Source: Ruania alkalisoli (lineage in GTDB: Bacteria; Actinomycetota; Actinomycetes; Actinomycetales; Beutenbergiaceae). Taken from it: 64,000 nt of DNA. Under the pieces are notes generated by a model. The model was given only the letters and a program-made list of their open reading frames with translations. It searched no databases and was not told the origin of the DNA. Positions 52,798 through 63,202 of this stretch are shown here, piece by piece. Location of the stretch: contig NZ_CP063169.1 of the NCBI RefSeq assembly GCF_014960965.1, positions 2,141,581-2,205,580 on the forward strand, given 5' to 3'. The first letter of the stretch is position 1. Each line of letters opens with the position of its first letter. The position numbers were made by a program, and so were the translations under genes.

Positions 52798-53768
52798 ATC
52801 TGCGTGTCCTGCCTGGAGTGGTGGCCGGCTGCCACATCAGCGATATCGAATCTGTCGGCTTCACCCAGCCGCGCGCCCCGTGCCCAGTCGGCCGCTGCCA
52901 TCCAGGACTTCCCTGGTGGCGCGATCCGGTCGAGACGCACCGGCACGGTCCCGGTGCCGACAAAGACGCCGTCCGCTGTGGCGGCGAGCTGGCCCGGCAC
53001 GAGCGCGGTGGCGTTCTGGACGGGGCGTACCGGTCCGAGCTTGACGCGGTGGCCCTCCCGGGTGGTCCACGCCCCCGGGGCCGGGGTGCAGCCACGGATC
53101 TGCCTGTCGATGGCGGCCGCGGGCCGTCGCCAGTCGACGTGCCCGTGTTCGGCTGTCAGGCGGGGGGCGTGACTGACACCGTCGGGAGGCTGTGGTTGCG
53201 GCTGCGCGCTGCCGTCAGCCAGTGCGTCCAGGGATGAGACGAGAAGGGCGGGCCCTGACTCCGCCAGCCGGTCCAGCAGGTCGCCGCTCGTATCCCACGG
53301 GCGCACCGTCTCAGTCATCGTGCCGATCACAGGGCCGGTGTCGAGACCTGCTTCGATGCGGAACGTGCTCGCCCCGGTCACGTCGTCGCCGGCCATGATC
53401 GCGTGCTGCACAGGTGCCGCACCTCGCCATGCGGGCAGGAGTGAGAAGTGCAGGTTGATCCAGCCGTGCGTCGGCAGCGAGAGGGCGGGTTCACGCAGCA
53501 GCGCACCGTAGGCGACGACGGCGCACGCGTCCGGGGCGAGTGCGCGCAGGCGCTCGTAGGTGCCGGGTTCGTGCGGCTTGTCGGAGGTGATCACCGGGAT
53601 TCCTGCCGCGTCCGCCGCCTCGTGAACCGGACTCGGAGTCAGGACGCGTTTGCGCCCGACAGGGGCCGGAGGTCGCGTGAGAACGGCGACAACCTCGTGG
53701 TCTGAGGCGAGGATCGCGTGGAGGGAGGGCACAGCAACGGCGGGCGTGCCCGCAAACACAACACGCAT
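52794..53768 (-). CDS. fmt: Methionyl-tRNA formyltransferase
   Basis: The 324-residue protein has the formyltransferase motif [21 protein letters not shown] with the Asn-His pair, a conserved DTGPVIG with catalytic Asp, and a C-terminal beta domain for tRNA binding. It formylates initiator Met-tRNA. The ATG has a TAGACT box 7 bases upstream. It heads the fmt-rsmB operon. Confidence 0.94.
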   Translation of the reverse strand: MRVVFAGTPAVAVPSLHAILASDHEVVAVLTRPPAPVGRKRVLTPSPVHEAADAAGIPVITSDKPHEPGTYERLRALAPDACAVVAYGALLREPALSLPTHGWINLHFSLLPAWRGAAPVQHAIMAGDDVTGASTFRIEAGLDTGPVIGTMTETVRPWDTSGDLLDRLAESGPALLVSSLDALADGSAQPQPQPPDGVSHAPRLTAEHGHVDWRRPAAAIDRQIRGCTPAPGAWTTREGHRVKLGPVRPVQNATALVPGQLAATADGVFVGTGTVPVRLDRIAPPGKSWMAAADWARGARLGEADRFDIADVAAGHHSRQDTQI

Positions 53769-53775
53769 GCGTGCC

Positions 53776-53781
53776 AGTCTA
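53776..53781 (-). promoter_or_regulatory. Leaderless-type -10 box for fmt
   Basis: TAGACT lies 7 bases before the ATG at 53768, with no ribosome site in between. Confidence 0.45.
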
Positions 53782-53795
53782 GGTCTAGTCGCCGG

Positions 53796-54446
53796 TCAGT
53801 TGGATGACCTGGTGCGCTGCAGCCAGTCGGCCAGCTCGGGCAGCGAACTGATCCGGATGTCGGCGCGGCGTGCGTCGGGCAGTCTTGCGTGGTGGACTCC
53901 CCATGGCCCCCGGCGCAGGTGCGCCGTCCTCATTCCCGAGGCGTGCGCGGGCAGGATGTCGTTGTCGAGCCGATCGCCAACGTACAGGATCCGCTCTGGG
54001 GCAAGTGAGAGCTCAGCGCAGACGCGGTCGAAGAACGCGGCCGCTGGTTTGGCCACAGCCCACTCGGTAGACGAGGCGATCAGGTCCGCGTGTACGCCAG
54101 CCTGCCGAAGTTCACGGACCGCTGCGCTCGGTTGGTTTCCGGCAATGCCGAGCCGGAGGCCGCACTTCTGAGTGACTGCCAAGCAATGGAGTGCGTCAGA
54201 GTAGAGGTCGCCGCGTTCAATCGATGCTGGATTGGTCGGCGGGGCAACGTCCAACCGGCTCCACAGGTGCCGATGATCGACACCCTCCGCGATGAGGGCT
54301 CCCAACGTTGCCATGACCGTGAATGGACTGAGGTTCACCGCGTGCGCATGCTGAGTCCAGGCGCGAGATTCGTCGACAAGCGTCTCACCGACGTCGAACA
54401 CGACAGCATCCAGATCAACTGCTCTCAGGGGAGCTTCTAGCGCCAT
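53796..54446 (-). CDS. HAD-superfamily hydrolase
   Basis: The 216-residue protein has motif I DAVVFDVGETLVDE (nucleophile Asp; the second Asp position is Gly), motif III AKPAAAFFDRV, and motif IV ILYVGDRLDNDI. Motif II is LGIAGNQ, without an obvious Ser/Thr at the usual place. It is probably a phosphatase or dehalogenase of unknown substrate. The ATG 54446 starts the family-like region. It is downstream of the second DUF222/HNH gene. Confidence 0.85.
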   Translation of the reverse strand: MALEAPLRAVDLDAVVFDVGETLVDESRAWTQHAHAVNLSPFTVMATLGALIAEGVDHRHLWSRLDVAPPTNPASIERGDLYSDALHCLAVTQKCGLRLGIAGNQPSAAVRELRQAGVHADLIASSTEWAVAKPAAAFFDRVCAELSLAPERILYVGDRLDNDILPAHASGMRTAHLRRGPWGVHHARLPDARRADIRISSLPELADWLQRTRSSN

Positions 54447-54525
54447 GGAAATGGTGCAGCAGGAGAACTCCGGGCACGCCAAGGCCCCCGTCGACGGGCT
54501 GTCGGCGGGGTTCGGGGCGGGGTGG

Positions 54526-56343
54526 TCAGAAGGGTGGTGGGTCGGTGTTGCCTGGCCGGGGCGTCGTCGTGCCGGGGCTTGCGGGCGGCTCAACGTCGTG
54601 GACGGGCGGGCGCCCGCCGTGCTCGTGGTGCAGGCGCCGGTCACGGTCGAGACCAGCGTCGGGCCCTGGATCGGTGCCGAAACCGGTGCTGGGACTGGTG
54701 CCGGGAGGCGGCTGTCCTGCTGCTGGTCGCACCTGGTGGCGGCGGGTGGGCATGGCCCGGGCATTGGCTCTCATCGAGGCGATCGCGACGCGGCGGGTCT
54801 TGATCACCGGCTGACCCGGGGTACTGATGACACCGGGGAGTACGAACGTGCCCGCCGGGCTCACCAGATACGCCACCCGATCGGGCCCGGTCCAGTAATA
54901 CATCCCCGGACTCAACAGCTCATACGACCAGTCGGTGTGGGTCTTCACCCGATGGTGCCTGCGGCACAACACGGCCAGGTTCCGTGAGGTCGTGGGACCA
55001 CCCTGTTCGTGCGGGGTGATGTGATCCAGATCCGCTGTGCGGGCACTGCGGGAGCAGAACGGGAACCGGCACGCGGTATCGCGCAGGATGACTTGTTCAC
55101 GCAGCCTGGGGCTGGCCTCATACGTGGTGGCTGAGTAGTGGTCGTTCAGATCGATCACCGGCCGCACCAGCACCCGCCCCGCAGTGCCACACCAGGAACG
55201 CACCTGCTCGACCGTGACCGGCGAACGGGTGTTCTCACACCGGCCCACCACCCCGGCCCCGAACACACCCGCACCGCTGTGCTCGTCGAAGGCGTGTTGA
55301 TCGAGGGCATGCGGGTTGAGGGCATCAACCGGTAGATGCAGGTACAGCATCACCGTGCGCCCGGTGGCCTGCGTGCCGCCGGTGTCGGTGGCGGCCGGGT
55401 CATCGTCGGTCATGCCGGCCGGGCCGATAGGGGCACCAGCCCCGGTGGTGCATCCGCAGGTGGCGTCCTCCGTAGCCCCGGTGCCGTCCAGTGGGGCCGC
55501 GCCGTCATGTGCGTGGCTATCGGGCGCAGGCAACGTCGTGGTGTTCCCGCGGGCGAGGTCACCCAACGCGATCGAGCGGCGTACGTCCTCACTCGCATCC
55601 GGCATGAGGGTCTTCAATGCGGCGGCGCGGGCTGTCACGGCTGCTTCCAGGTCGAGTGCGTCGGCCACATCCAACCCGCCATCGAAACCGACCACAGCGC
55701 CCGCGCTGGGGTCAGCGGCCGTGGCGAGATCACCCAGGTGGATGTTCACCCGCCGCTGTTCGAGGGCGGCCTGCTGGTCGCGTTCAGCCTGCTCGGGGTC
55801 GAAGGTCTCCATCGCCGCGGCAACGGTGCGTTCGATCTGGCCCAGCGAGCAGGACCCGATCGTCCACGCCACCTGCCCATCCACCCAGGCTGCGCCATCG
55901 GTAGGGAGTCGCTTCGTCAACCGGGTCACCGCCCGGGCCCGGGTGATGCTGACCTGCCCGGCCCGCACCCTCGACCACAGGGTCGGTAACCGGTAGGCGA
56001 GTTCGACCACCGCGCCGACGTACCCCAACGCTGCTTCGTTCGACATCCCCAACGCCGCCGCCAACGACACAAACCCCAGATCCGAGACCAACGGCGCCCC
56101 CGGGCCAGCCAACCGCATCGGCTCCTGCGTGCCCGGTAAACCTGGCTGCTCGTCCGGGTCGAACACGCCGTTCCTGGCCGCCGGGTCATCGGGGTCGATC
56201 GCGGCCTGACGCACCCACGCCACCACCAGTTCGGCCCGTTCGACCTCCACCGCGCGAGCTGCCACCCCATTGGCCCGCACAGCAGCCAACAACCCCGTCC
56301 CGGCCGGAACCGAGAAGGAGTCGTGAGCTGCTGTCGAGGTCAT
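54526..56343 (-). CDS. DUF222 protein with HNH endonuclease domain (second copy)
   Basis: The 605-residue protein has DUF222 in the N-terminal two-thirds, an HNH domain (CRFPFCSRSARTADLDHITP, then NLAVLCRRHHRVKTH) near residues 440-490, and a low-complexity Pro/Gly/Asp/Thr-rich tail of about 100 residues. It is longer than, and not closely similar to, the copy at 21097-22536. The start is preceded by GGGAGGGTGAAGTC. The function of these 13E12-like proteins is not settled. Confidence 0.87.
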   Translation of the reverse strand: MTSTAAHDSFSVPAGTGLLAAVRANGVAARAVEVERAELVVAWVRQAAIDPDDPAARNGVFDPDEQPGLPGTQEPMRLAGPGAPLVSDLGFVSLAAALGMSNEAALGYVGAVVELAYRLPTLWSRVRAGQVSITRARAVTRLTKRLPTDGAAWVDGQVAWTIGSCSLGQIERTVAAAMETFDPEQAERDQQAALEQRRVNIHLGDLATAADPSAGAVVGFDGGLDVADALDLEAAVTARAAALKTLMPDASEDVRRSIALGDLARGNTTTLPAPDSHAHDGAAPLDGTGATEDATCGCTTGAGAPIGPAGMTDDDPAATDTGGTQATGRTVMLYLHLPVDALNPHALDQHAFDEHSGAGVFGAGVVGRCENTRSPVTVEQVRSWCGTAGRVLVRPVIDLNDHYSATTYEASPRLREQVILRDTACRFPFCSRSARTADLDHITPHEQGGPTTSRNLAVLCRRHHRVKTHTDWSYELLSPGMYYWTGPDRVAYLVSPAGTFVLPGVISTPGQPVIKTRRVAIASMRANARAMPTRRHQVRPAAGQPPPGTSPSTGFGTDPGPDAGLDRDRRLHHEHGGRPPVHDVEPPASPGTTTPRPGNTDPPPF

Positions 56344-56504
56344 GACTTCACCCTCCCACCCACCACCGACATTGAGCGGGTACGGAGGTCAGGATGGCGT
56401 CATCTGCGTGGATGATCGACAGGAGCCGGGAGGCGCAAGCACCAATTCTCCCGGGGCCGACATGGCAGGCCAGCCACGGTCACAGAGGCGGCGGTCGAGC
56501 CACG

Positions 56505-57113
56505 TCACACCGCCACACCCCACCCCCGCAGCGCTGCCCGCCACTCGTCGGCACCGGTGAACACCTCGGCCCGGATGCCCAGCGCGCGGGCCGCGTCGAC
56601 GTTCGGCGGCGAGTCGTCCACGAAGGCGGTCTGTGCAGGATCCAGGCCGAACCGATCCAGCATCAAGGTGTAGATGGCCGGATCCGGCTTCGCCAACTTC
56701 ACCTGTCCGGACACCACCACGTCCTCCATGAGAGCGATCGCGGGCACCGTCTCCGGGGCGTGATGGAACGTCTCCGCGGACCAGTTCGTGAGTCCGAGCG
56801 TCCGGATCCCGGCGTGCTGGAGGTCCCGCACGAGTGCCTCCATTCCCTCCATCGGCCGCACCAGTGACCGTGGGAAGTCCTGCAGGTAGCGGTCCACCAC
56901 CTGCACCCGCTCCCCCACTCTCGCTTCGTGCTCCCCACGCACGTCCGCCCACCGTGCGCCGGCGTCCAGCCTCCGATTCACAGCGAAGAAGTCCGCCTCC
57001 TCGAGCGCAGTGAGGGCCTCCTGCCGAGAGAGTTCGCCCTCCCACACTGCGGTCGGGTCCCAGTGCACCAGCACCTGCCCGAAGTCGAAGACCACGGCGC
57101 TGATCCTGCTCAC
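56505..57113 (-). CDS. HAD-superfamily hydrolase, subfamily IA
   Basis: The 202-residue protein has motif I AVVFDFGQVLVHWD, motif II LGLTNWSAE, motif III KLAKPDPAIY and motif IV TAFVDDSPPNVDAA, as in HAD-IA phosphatase/dehalogenase-like enzymes. GTG 57113 is chosen because GGAGGA precedes it at a good distance; GTG 57158 is not preceded by such a site. Substrate unknown. It follows priA on the same strand. Confidence 0.88.
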   Translation of the reverse strand: MSRISAVVFDFGQVLVHWDPTAVWEGELSRQEALTALEEADFFAVNRRLDAGARWADVRGEHEARVGERVQVVDRYLQDFPRSLVRPMEGMEALVRDLQHAGIRTLGLTNWSAETFHHAPETVPAIALMEDVVVSGQVKLAKPDPAIYTLMLDRFGLDPAQTAFVDDSPPNVDAARALGIRAEVFTGADEWRAALRGWGVAV

Positions 57114-57204
57114 GTCTCGTCCTCCATCTGCCGCACCAGTCGTTGCGATGTCTCTCACTCCCGCTCCGTTCCCTGGATCGCCTGTGGCCGCCCCCAGAGG
57201 TTCC

Positions 57205-59334
57205 TCAGACCACCCGTTCCGGGTCCACCCGCACCCGCAGCGAACCTGGTTCCTTGCGGGCGCTGCGGATCGCGACCGCCTCCGCCAACGCCTGGCCCAA
57301 CTCGTCCCGCTGATCCCGTGGACAGCGCACCAGGAGGCGCACCCAGGGCTCCCCGTCCGGGCCCGTCTCCTCCACCGGCACCGGCCCCAGCGTCACTGCG
57401 CCTTCCGGAAGCCGCAGCCGCGCACTGAACAGCCGCATCGCTGTCGCATCGCCGGTCACGGCAGCCCACTGCGTGATCGGAGGGAACTCCAGCTCGCCAC
57501 GTTCGCTCAGCTCGCGCTGCGCGTGACCGACCGGATCCCACCGCACCAGCGCCTGCACCGGCACGGGGGCTCCTTGACCCAGCAGCATCACCTGACCATC
57601 CGGGCGAACCAGCGCCGCCGCCCGCAACCACCGCCGCAGCGCTTCCACTGCGGCACCCAGTTCAGGGCGCCCGGTCAGCACCGCAGCATCGAGCAGGAGC
57701 CCTGCTCGATACCCGCCCTGCGCCTCCGGTTCCGCCCCCGGGGTCGCGACGACCAGGCGTGGCCGCGCATCCACCTCAGCGGTGACTCCGGAGTCCCGGT
57801 CCGAGACCAGCACCGGAGTGCCGGGAAACGCGCGACCGAGCTCCTCCGCCGTCCGATCCGACCCCACACGCGCTGCCCGCACCCGCGTCCCCTCACACGT
57901 ACCGCACTGCCAGCGCGTCTGCCACCGCCCGCACCAGCGGCACCGCGGTGTCGCATCCGGACGGTCCAGCGCCAACGGACCATGGCACTCTCCGCAGCGT
58001 GCCGGTGTCCGGCACGTCTGGCAGGCCACCACCGGCAGATACCCCGATCGCGGAACCTGCACAAGCACCGGCCCCTCGCTCAAACCGCGCCGGACGACCT
58101 GCACGGCCGCACCCGGGATACGAGCCCGTCCGGCGGCACCCTCTCGCGCGAGATCGGCATCAGTGGGTGCACTCACCCGCGGTGTGCTCGCCCGTACCAG
58201 TCCCCGCGCCGCCTGCACCGACCGCGCCCAGCCCTCCGAGACCAGGATCTCCGCGTGAGGGGTGCGCCCGAACCCGCCGATCAGTGCCGCCGCGGACTCC
58301 TCCTCCGCCCGTAGGCACAGGACCTCCCGGATGTGGGGATACGGTGCTCGTGGCTCGGCATGCAGATCGTCGCCGTCGTCCCAGCACACCACCAGCCCCA
58401 GGTTGCGTACCGGTGCGAACGCCGCCGACCGGGTGCCGATCACCACGTGCGCCTGCCCGGTGAGTGCGAGCAGAAAGCGGCGGTACCGCGCCGAGGCGCC
58501 CTGGTCGGCGCTCAGCACCACATGATCCACCCCGGCTGCCGTCAGTGCCCCGCCCAGGCTCGCGATGTCTCGCTGATCGGGCAGACACACGACGACGTCA
58601 CGTCCGCCCGCGCGCACGGCCTGGATAGCGGCCACGATCGCACGGGCCCAGTGCGGCGGCTCCTCAGCGCCGGCGTCCGACCATGGCAGTGCGCACCAGA
58701 CCGCGCGCGGTGACTGCCCGGCTGCGAGCCGGCGCAGGAATGCCTCACCCCCTGCGTAGGGGTGCCACACGCGCGGCGTCGCCGCGTCGAGATCGGTGTG
58801 CTCGACCTGCGGATCGGGCAACGTCTCCTGACCGAGGTGAGCTCCGCCGTCGCCGGCTTGTTCTTCCCACGGGATCCGCACGTCGGCCTGCTCGGCGAGA
58901 CCCTCGAGTACGGCCCGCTCCGCGGTGGCGTGGCGAGGCGGCACGGCGAGGCGCAGGACATCGGTGGTGGTCCCGGCGTACCGACGCGCCACGCGCCGGG
59001 CGAGCGAGAGGATCTCCGGGGCGAGCACAGCCACAGAGGACGGCACTTTCCGCACCGGAGAGAGCGACCCGCCGTGATCGGAGGTACGAGTACGGCCGAC
59101 GACGTAGGCGTCGCGCTCGAGCCCGGCGAAGCGGACCTTCACGCGCACACCTGGGTGCACGTCGGCGTCCAGCTCGGGTGGGATTCCGTAGTCGAAGGTC
59201 CGGTCCAGATGCGGCAGCGGGACGTCGACGATCACCTGGGCCACACCGATGTAGGCAGCCGGCTGCGGCTGCGCCACGGCACCTGGGTCGAGCAGGCTCG
59301 GTTGTTCGACGTCCACAGCACCCGATCCCATCAC
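57205..59334 (-). CDS. priA: Primosomal protein N' (PriA), degenerate helicase type
   Basis: The 709-residue protein has the PriA N-terminal DNA-binding domain (VDVPLPHLDRTFDYGIPPEL), an RTRTSD... helicase-like region and zinc-binding Cys pairs CQTCRTPARCGECHG and CRWCG...CGTCEG. A canonical Walker A (GKT/S) is absent, as in most actinobacterial PriA proteins annotated as probable restart proteins. Start is GTG 59334 or adjacent ATG 59331. It follows metK. Confidence 0.87.
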   Translation of the reverse strand: MMGSGAVDVEQPSLLDPGAVAQPQPAAYIGVAQVIVDVPLPHLDRTFDYGIPPELDADVHPGVRVKVRFAGLERDAYVVGRTRTSDHGGSLSPVRKVPSSVAVLAPEILSLARRVARRYAGTTTDVLRLAVPPRHATAERAVLEGLAEQADVRIPWEEQAGDGGAHLGQETLPDPQVEHTDLDAATPRVWHPYAGGEAFLRRLAAGQSPRAVWCALPWSDAGAEEPPHWARAIVAAIQAVRAGGRDVVVCLPDQRDIASLGGALTAAGVDHVVLSADQGASARYRRFLLALTGQAHVVIGTRSAAFAPVRNLGLVVCWDDGDDLHAEPRAPYPHIREVLCLRAEEESAAALIGGFGRTPHAEILVSEGWARSVQAARGLVRASTPRVSAPTDADLAREGAAGRARIPGAAVQVVRRGLSEGPVLVQVPRSGYLPVVACQTCRTPARCGECHGPLALDRPDATPRCRWCGRWQTRWQCGTCEGTRVRAARVGSDRTAEELGRAFPGTPVLVSDRDSGVTAEVDARPRLVVATPGAEPEAQGGYRAGLLLDAAVLTGRPELGAAVEALRRWLRAAALVRPDGQVMLLGQGAPVPVQALVRWDPVGHAQRELSERGELEFPPITQWAAVTGDATAMRLFSARLRLPEGAVTLGPVPVEETGPDGEPWVRLLVRCPRDQRDELGQALAEAVAIRSARKEPGSLRVRVDPERVV

Positions 59335-59352
59335 GAGCCGCTGACGCCGCGG

Positions 59353-60573
59353 TCAGGCGACCGCGGCGCGCAGGGCGTCGGCGCGGTCGGTGCGCTCCCA
59401 GGTGAACTCTGGCAGCTCGCGCCCGAAATGCCCATAGGTCGAGGTCAGCGCATAGATCGGACGCAACAGGTCCAATGCGTCGATGATGGCTGCCGGCCGC
59501 AGATCGAACACCTGCGAGATGGCCGCCGTGATCTCCTCCACCGGAACCGTCTCAGTACCGAACGTCTCCACGTATACCGCGATCGGGTGAGCACGCCCGA
59601 TCGCGTAGGAGACCTGGACCTCGCAGCGGCGCGCCAAGCCGGCCGCCACGACGTTCTTGGCCACCCAGCGCATCGCGTAACTGGCGGAGCGGTCCACCTT
59701 CGAGGGGTCCTTCCCGCTGAATGCGCCCCCACCGTGGCGGGCCATCCCGCCGTAGGTGTCGACGATGATCTTGCGGCCGGTCAGTCCGGCATCGCCCATC
59801 GGGCCGCCGATCACGAAGGTACCGGTGGGGTTCACGAGCAGCTCGTAGCTACTGACGTCGATGTCCAGGTCGGCTCCGAGACGCGCGAGCTCGTGCTCGA
59901 CCACGTGCTCCCGGACGGCGGGCTCCAGGTCCTCGACCAGACGCACCTGCGCCTCATGCTGAGTGGAGACGACCACCGTGCGCACGGCCACAGGACGATC
60001 TCCGTCATAGGCGATCGTGACCTGCGTCTTGCCATCGGGCCGTAGCCCCGGCACGATCCCCTCCTTGCGCACCTGTGTCAGCCGGGCACTCAGACGATGC
60101 GCCAGCAGGATGGGCAACGGCATCAACTCGGGGGTCTCGTCCGTGGCGTACCCGAACATCAGCCCCTGGTCACCGGCGCCCTGCTCATCGAACCGGGCAT
60201 CGAAACCGGTCGCCTCGTGCTCGGCCGAACTCCGCAGCTCGAGGGACTTGTCCACCCCTGCCGCGATATCGGGCGACTGCTGCCCGATCGAGAGGGAGAT
60301 CCCGCAGGAGTGACCGTCGAAGCCGATGTCGGAGGAGGTGTAGCCGATCGCGTTGACCACACTGCGAACCAGCCGCGGGATCTCGACGTAGCTCTCCGTG
60401 GTGACTTCACCGGCCACATGCACCAGGCCGGTGGTCACCAACGTCTCGACGGCCACCCGGGACGCCGGGTCAGCCTCAAGCATCGCGTCGAGGATCGAAT
60501 CAGAGATACGGTCCGCAACCTTGTCAGGGTGCCCTTCGGTGACGGACTCGGAAGTGAAGAGGCGGATGGTCAC
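59353..60573 (-). CDS. metK: S-adenosylmethionine synthetase
   Basis: The 406-residue protein has [32 protein letters not shown] and [17 protein letters not shown], the methionine- and ATP-binding signatures of MetK. It makes S-adenosylmethionine for methyltransferases such as those in this window. GTG 60573 has a TAGGCT box 6 bases upstream, inside the end of coaBC, implying a separate leaderless transcript. Confidence 0.96.
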   Translation of the reverse strand: MTIRLFTSESVTEGHPDKVADRISDSILDAMLEADPASRVAVETLVTTGLVHVAGEVTTESYVEIPRLVRSVVNAIGYTSSDIGFDGHSCGISLSIGQQSPDIAAGVDKSLELRSSAEHEATGFDARFDEQGAGDQGLMFGYATDETPELMPLPILLAHRLSARLTQVRKEGIVPGLRPDGKTQVTIAYDGDRPVAVRTVVVSTQHEAQVRLVEDLEPAVREHVVEHELARLGADLDIDVSSYELLVNPTGTFVIGGPMGDAGLTGRKIIVDTYGGMARHGGGAFSGKDPSKVDRSASYAMRWVAKNVVAAGLARRCEVQVSYAIGRAHPIAVYVETFGTETVPVEEITAAISQVFDLRPAAIIDALDLLRPIYALTSTYGHFGRELPEFTWERTDRADALRAAVA

Positions 60574-61850
60574 CCGGAGAGCCTACCTGCGGCAGGCGTG
60601 CCCACCGTCGGTGTCTCGCTGCCCGACCGGCTGTTGAGAAGTCTCACGACGGCGTCCCACACCACGTGCGCAACGTCATCCTTGGAGCCACCACCAGCGC
60701 CGAGATCGCTTCCGGAAGCGTCGAGTAGATGGACCTCGTTCGGCACGTCCCCGAACCCGACGTCGGCACCGACCGCATTCACGGCCAGCAGGTCAGCGCC
60801 CTTGCGGCGGGCCTTGGCGCGACCATGATCGAGCACCGAGCCGTCGGCGTCTCCGGTCTCGGCCGCGAACCCCACGATGATCTGACCCTCCCGCCGACCT
60901 GCGACGAGGCCGGCAAGAATGTCGGGGTTCTGGACCAGCTCAAGGCTCTCGACGCTGCCGTCGGCGTGCTTCTTGGTCTTCTCGGTACGTGTGCGTGCCG
61001 GACGGAAGTCCGCGACCGCGGCAGCCATGACGACCACGTGCGAAGCCGCCGACGCCTCGAGCATGGCGTCCTGCAGCTCGGCAGTGGTCTCGACCGACGT
61101 GATCTGGACGTTGCCCGGAACAGCCGCGAGCACCGAGGAATCGACGTTCGCAGCCACCAGGTGCACCTGGGCGCCGCGCGCTGCTGCCTTCGCAGCGAGG
61201 GCCACTCCCTGGCGCCCGCTGGAGCGATTCCCCAGGAAGCGGACCGGGTCAAGGGGTTCTCGCGTGCCACCGGCACTGATCACGACGCGGAGGCCATGCA
61301 GGTCCGAGCCGTCGTGATCGTCGCCACCGGCCGCGGCAGCCAGGGCGACGTCGACGATCTCGTGCGGTTCGGGCATACGCCCGGGCCCGGAGTCAGCGCC
61401 GGTGAGTCGGCCGACCGCCGGATCGATCACGTGGACCCCACGCTCTCGCAGTGTCTCCACATTGCGCTGCGTGGCCGGGTGCAGCCACATCTCAGTGTGC
61501 ATCGCTGGAGCGAGCACCACCGGGCACGTCACCGTCAGGAGCGTCGCTGTCAGCAGGTCGTCAGCAATACCGGCCGCGGCCCGCGCGAGCAGGTCAGCGG
61601 TCGCGGGCGCCACGACCATCAATTCCGCCTCGCGTCCCAGGCGCACGTGGTCCACCGACTCGGCGCCTTCGAAGACGGACGTGGTCACCGGCTCACCGCT
61701 GAGCGCCTCCCAGGTGGCGCGCCCCACGAAGTCGAGCGCCGCCCGGGTAGGAATCACCCGGACGGCGTGACCGTCCTCCCGCAGCGAACGCAGGACGGAG
61801 GGCACCTTGTAGGCGGCGATCCCCCCGCTCACGCCGAGCAGGATGCGCAT
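60570..61850 (-). CDS. coaBC: Bifunctional phosphopantothenoylcysteine decarboxylase/synthetase
   Basis: The 426-residue protein has an N-terminal flavodoxin-like CoaC domain ([21 protein letters not shown] substrate-recognition clamp) and a C-terminal CoaB domain ([22 protein letters not shown], KKxK-like region). It makes 4'-phosphopantetheine for coenzyme A. It lies between rpoZ and metK, the usual order. Confidence 0.95.
   Translation of the reverse strand: MRILLGVSGGIAAYKVPSVLRSLREDGHAVRVIPTRAALDFVGRATWEALSGEPVTTSVFEGAESVDHVRLGREAELMVVAPATADLLARAAAGIADDLLTATLLTVTCPVVLAPAMHTEMWLHPATQRNVETLRERGVHVIDPAVGRLTGADSGPGRMPEPHEIVDVALAAAAGGDDHDGSDLHGLRVVISAGGTREPLDPVRFLGNRSSGRQGVALAAKAAARGAQVHLVAANVDSSVLAAVPGNVQITSVETTAELQDAMLEASAASHVVVMAAAVADFRPARTRTEKTKKHADGSVESLELVQNPDILAGLVAGRREGQIIVGFAAETGDADGSVLDHGRAKARRKGADLLAVNAVGADVGFGDVPNEVHLLDASGSDLGAGGGSKDDVAHVVWDAVVRLLNSRSGSETPTVGTPAAGRLSG
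60580..60585 (-). promoter_or_regulatory. Leaderless-type -10 box for metK
   Basis: TAGGCT lies 6 bases before GTG 60573, within the last codons of coaBC. Confidence 0.5.
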
Positions 61851-61858
61851 CGAGGGTG

Positions 61859-62122
61859 TCAGCCCTCGGTCTTCTCAGCCGTCAGCAGGCCCTCGTTGAT
61901 CTCGCGCATCGCAATGGAGAGCGGCTTCTCCTGCGGCTTGGTCTCCACGAGCGGGCCGACGTACTCCAGCAGGCCCTCGTTCAGCTGCGCGTAGTAGGCG
62001 TTGATCTGCCGGGCCCGCTTGGCGGAGTAGATCACCAGCGCGTACTTCGAGTCCGCGGCCTTGAGCAGGTCGTCGATGGGCGGGTCGGTGATGCCCTCGG
62101 GTGCGGCAACAGTTCCTGACAT
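61859..62122 (-). CDS. rpoZ: RNA polymerase omega subunit
   Basis: The 87-residue protein has the omega core [20 protein letters not shown] and [11 protein letters not shown], with a C-terminal [11 protein letters not shown] segment. It stabilises the RNA polymerase beta' subunit. ATG 62122 follows GAGGGATC; a longer frame to 62209 would add residues not found in the family. Confidence 0.94.
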   Translation of the reverse strand: MSGTVAAPEGITDPPIDDLLKAADSKYALVIYSAKRARQINAYYAQLNEGLLEYVGPLVETKPQEKPLSIAMREINEGLLTAEKTEG

Positions 62123-62236
62123 GTGGATCCCTCGCGATAGTCGGTGCGTAGCAGCGGGAACATCTCGTGCGCCGTGAGGGCGTACGAGGACCCACCGCCA
62201 ACGTTCCATGCTACCCGCTCCCGCGGCAAACGCGGG

Positions 62237-62827
62237 TCAGGCGGTTCGTTCCGGTGTGGTGACGCCCATCAGCGCCACGAGCTCGTCCGTGGCGCGGGTG
62301 ACGTCATCATTGATGATCGTATGGTCGAACTCGGCGGCCGCTGCCATCTCCACCTCCGCCGTCGCGAGGCGGCGCTGACGTTCTTCGGCGTCCTCCGTGC
62401 CCCGGCCCTCGAGCCGCCGTACCAGCTCCTCCCAGCTCGGTGGCGCCAGGAACACGAAGTGCGCTTCGGGCATGGTCTGACGCACCTGGCGTGCACCCTG
62501 CAAGTCGATCTCGAGCAGGGCTGGGCGCCCCGCAGCGAGCCGTTCCTCCACCGGACCACGCGGCGTGCCGTAGGAGTTGCGGCCGTGCACGACAGCCCAC
62601 TCCAGGAACTCGCCATCGCTGACCATCCGGGCGAACTCCTCCGGTGGCAGGAAGTGATAGTGGACCCCGTCCACTTCGCCAGGCCGGGGCGGTCGCGTCG
62701 TCGCCGACACGGACAGCCAGACATCCGGGTAGCGGGAGCGCACGTCAGCCGACACAGTTCCCTTGCCAACGGCGGTCGGACCGGCAAGGACCGTCAGGCG
62801 GGCACGGTCGGTGGTCGCCTCAGCCAA
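62237..62827 (-). CDS. gmk: Guanylate kinase
   Basis: The 196-residue protein has P-loop [36 protein letters not shown], and [13 protein letters not shown], as in guanylate kinase. It phosphorylates GMP to GDP. The start overlaps the mihF stop by 8 bases. The mihF-gmk-rpoZ order is conserved. Confidence 0.95.
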   Translation of the reverse strand: MAEATTDRARLTVLAGPTAVGKGTVSADVRSRYPDVWLSVSATTRPPRPGEVDGVHYHFLPPEEFARMVSDGEFLEWAVVHGRNSYGTPRGPVEERLAAGRPALLEIDLQGARQVRQTMPEAHFVFLAPPSWEELVRRLEGRGTEDAEERQRRLATAEVEMAAAAEFDHTIINDDVTRATDELVALMGVTTPERTA

Positions 62828-63131
62828 ACCGCTCGACCAGCTTGGCGATCTGCTGCGGACCCAGGCCGCGGACCCGGCGTGACTCCGAGATGCCGACCTC
62901 GGTCATCACCGTGCGTGCTGTCACCTTCCCGACGCCAGGCAGGGACTCCAGCAGGGCGAGCACCTTGAGCTTGCCGATGGCATCGTCCTCCTGCCCCTCG
63001 GCGATCACCTCGGAGAGCTTGCCGCCGGAGTATTTCAGGCGATTCTTCACCTCAGCACGCGTCACGCGGGCTTGTGCCGCCTTCTCAAGCGCCTTGGCGC
63101 GCTGTTCGGGCGTGAGTGGAGGAAGGGCCAC
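62820..63131 (-). CDS. mihF: Actinobacterial integration host factor
   Basis: The 103-residue protein has the mIHF pattern: [16 protein letters not shown], a positively charged [21 protein letters not shown], and a helix-two-turn-helix-like [22 protein letters not shown]. It bends and compacts DNA and is essential in mycobacteria. The GTG start follows GAGGTGA. It lies between pyrF and gmk. Confidence 0.95.
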   Translation of the reverse strand: MALPPLTPEQRAKALEKAAQARVTRAEVKNRLKYSGGKLSEVIAEGQEDDAIGKLKVLALLESLPGVGKVTARTVMTEVGISESRRVRGLGPQQIAKLVERFG

Positions 63132-63202
63132 GGTGTGTCACCTCGCCGGTCGGGGACGGATAGGACGTATGCCTGGCAACGTAGCGAGCAGGCTGATGCA
63201 AA

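Noticed and set aside
61851-61868. Hairpin CGAGGG/CCCTCG between rpoZ and coaBC as a terminator
   Set aside because: The stem is only six base pairs, overlaps the rpoZ stop, and has no T-run; the genes are probably co-transcribed.
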